The translations under genes were made by a program, and so were the position numbers. From an uncultured Aliterella sp. (lineage in GTDB: Bacteria > Cyanobacteriota > Cyanobacteriia > Cyanobacteriales > Chroococcidiopsidaceae): a stretch of 5,352 bases of DNA. The stretch's first letter is position 1, and each line of letters opens with the position of its first letter. This document shows, in pieces, positions 4,465 through 5,352 of this stretch. The notes beneath the pieces are model-generated. The model saw only the letters and a list, made by a program, of their open reading frames with translations, ran no database searches and was not told where the DNA came from. The stretch lies in contig CAJQOK010000557.1 of NCBI GenBank assembly GCA_905479905.1, positions 1 to 5,352 on the forward strand, written 5' to 3'.

Positions 4465-5352
4465 TTACTCTCCCGCTTGCAATCGCTTGACTAATTCATT
4501 AAAAGGTTGCCAATTGTCTTCGTTAGCTATAAATTCCCATACTGATTCTATAATAGGTCGAAGTAAAGCTGTTTTAGGATTACTTTGCTGTAGTTGTTGG
4601 GTTACTTTTTCCATCTCATCAATAGGTAAATTTGACAAGCTTTGTTGATACAAGTTTTGCCATTTTGATAAAAGTTCTGCTGGAAGTTCCCCAAAGTTAA
4701 ATATTAATGCTTGCTCTCTCCAGCTAGGTGTAAACCTTTCTCGCAACTGAGTAAAAAAGTCATGATAACCAATTTGAGTATCTTTCAGCAGTTGAATTGT
4801 TACTTCTAATAACTCGTTTGATTGGGGGAAGCTTGGACTTGTAAACCCTAGCTTTTTCAACATCAAATGCTTGTATTCAAGTTGATAGTATTCGTAGAAT
4901 TTTGCTAATCCTTCCGCCATAGCATCAATGTCAATAACGGCGGCTAAGGGCTGCTGCAACGCTTCTAGATTTGTGCAACAAACATCTGGTTGATTGCCGT
5001 AACTATAGCGCCTGTAATGGTCAAAATAAGCGGCTGTAAATTCCAAATCGTAGCTAGGAATAAAAGCATAAGGGCCATAATCAAAACTTTCGCCCGTAAT
5101 TGACATATTATCGGTATTTAATACGCCATGACAAAAACCTGCCGCCATCCATTGCGCGGCTAATTTGGCAACTCTGGCGACTAATTGGGCGTAAAAAAGT
5201 ACGTATTGGTCGGGTTTATTGTGAATATCTGGATAATAATATTCAATTACATGGTCTAGTAGCTTTTGAGTTAGGTCTGGACGATTGAGATGATGAAGTC
5301 GCTCAAATGTACCAAAACGAATATGAGAATTGCTAAATCGTACCATTACTGA
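4465..5352 (-). CDS. selO: SelO/YdiU-family protein adenylyltransferase, C-terminal part (runs off the window)
   Basis: The pseudokinase-fold SelO enzymes transfer AMP from ATP to Ser, Thr or Tyr of target proteins (AMPylation), linked in bacteria and mitochondria to redox and stress responses. The frame stays open through the last bases (5347-5352 encode Ser-Val before the first Met), and the family is about 480-490 residues, so roughly the N-terminal 40 percent, including the nucleotide-binding Lys, lies outside. What remains starts in the SHIRFGTF segment typical of the family middle. Counting from the Met at 5344-5346, HGVLNTDNMS (73-82) provides the metal-binding Asn/Asp region, and DYGP (89-92) is the DFG-like Asp that follows. 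These residues look intact, as does SYDLEFTAAYFD downstream. The tail RPIIESVWEFIANEDNWQPF ends at a normal TAA; I see no selenocysteine signal. The Met at 5346 should not be taken as the true start. Confidence 0.93.
   Translation of the reverse strand, partial: SVMVRFSNSHIRFGTFERLHHLNRPDLTQKLLDHVIEYYYPDIHNKPDQYVLFYAQLVARVAKLAAQWMAAGFCHGVLNTDNMSITGESFDYGPYAFIPSYDLEFTAAYFDHYRRYSYGNQPDVCCTNLEALQQPLAAVIDIDAMAEGLAKFYEYYQLEYKHLMLKKLGFTSPSFPQSNELLEVTIQLLKDTQIGYHDFFTQLRERFTPSWREQALIFNFGELPAELLSKWQNLYQQSLSNLPIDEMEKVTQQLQQSNPKTALLRPIIESVWEFIANEDNWQPFNELVKRLQAGE

Noticed and set aside
5100..5288. 62-aa plus-strand open frame
   Set aside because: Antisense shadow of the SelO gene.

Overview
The window comes from a cyanobacterium. 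Three copies of the highly iterated palindrome GCGATCGC (HIP1) occur in about 5 kb. The AT-rich coding sequence includes a CrtW-type carotenoid ketolase very close to those of Nostoc-like cyanobacteria, and the other proteins also look cyanobacterial. No mobile element, CRISPR array or rRNA is visible.

Layout. (1) 20-1036, plus strand: rfbB/rmlB, dTDP-glucose 4,6-dehydratase, probably the end of a sugar-nucleotide cluster that lies left of the window. (2) 1103-2196, minus strand: a compact unit made of a conserved uncharacterised protein gene (243-252 aa), then two tandem structured RNAs, then a Rho-independent terminator. (3) 2402-3214, minus strand: a short-chain dehydrogenase. (4) 3215-3632: a divergent intergenic region with a good sigma70-like promoter pointing at crtW. 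(5) 3633-4355, plus strand: crtW, beta-carotene ketolase. (6) A C/G-rich hairpin between convergent genes. (7) 4465-5352, minus strand: the C-terminal part of a SelO/YdiU protein adenylyltransferase, cut by the window edge.

The main discovery is in 1175-1451, which looks like empty intergenic DNA. On the minus strand it holds two modules in which a tRNA 3' half (T arm, then the 3' acceptor strand) lies immediately BEFORE a tRNA 5' half (5' acceptor strand, then D arm). The two acceptor strands pair across loops of only 5 and 9 nt. This is the circularly permuted tRNA-like domain of bacterial Y RNAs (YrlA class), the RNAs bound by the Ro60/Rsr (TROVE) protein. In the second RNA the sequences flanking the tRNA-like domain form a long, bulged terminal helix, and both of its strands resemble the Ro60-binding helix of animal Y RNAs. 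The first RNA has the same layout with a more divergent helix. No Ro60 gene is inside the window. The neighbouring uncharacterised protein gene is co-directional and ends 14 nt upstream of the first RNA, so it is a candidate functional partner.

The remaining genes look like ordinary single-function chromosomal genes: cell-surface sugar synthesis, redox chemistry, keto-carotenoid synthesis and protein AMPylation. Nothing in the sequence ties them to the RNA locus.
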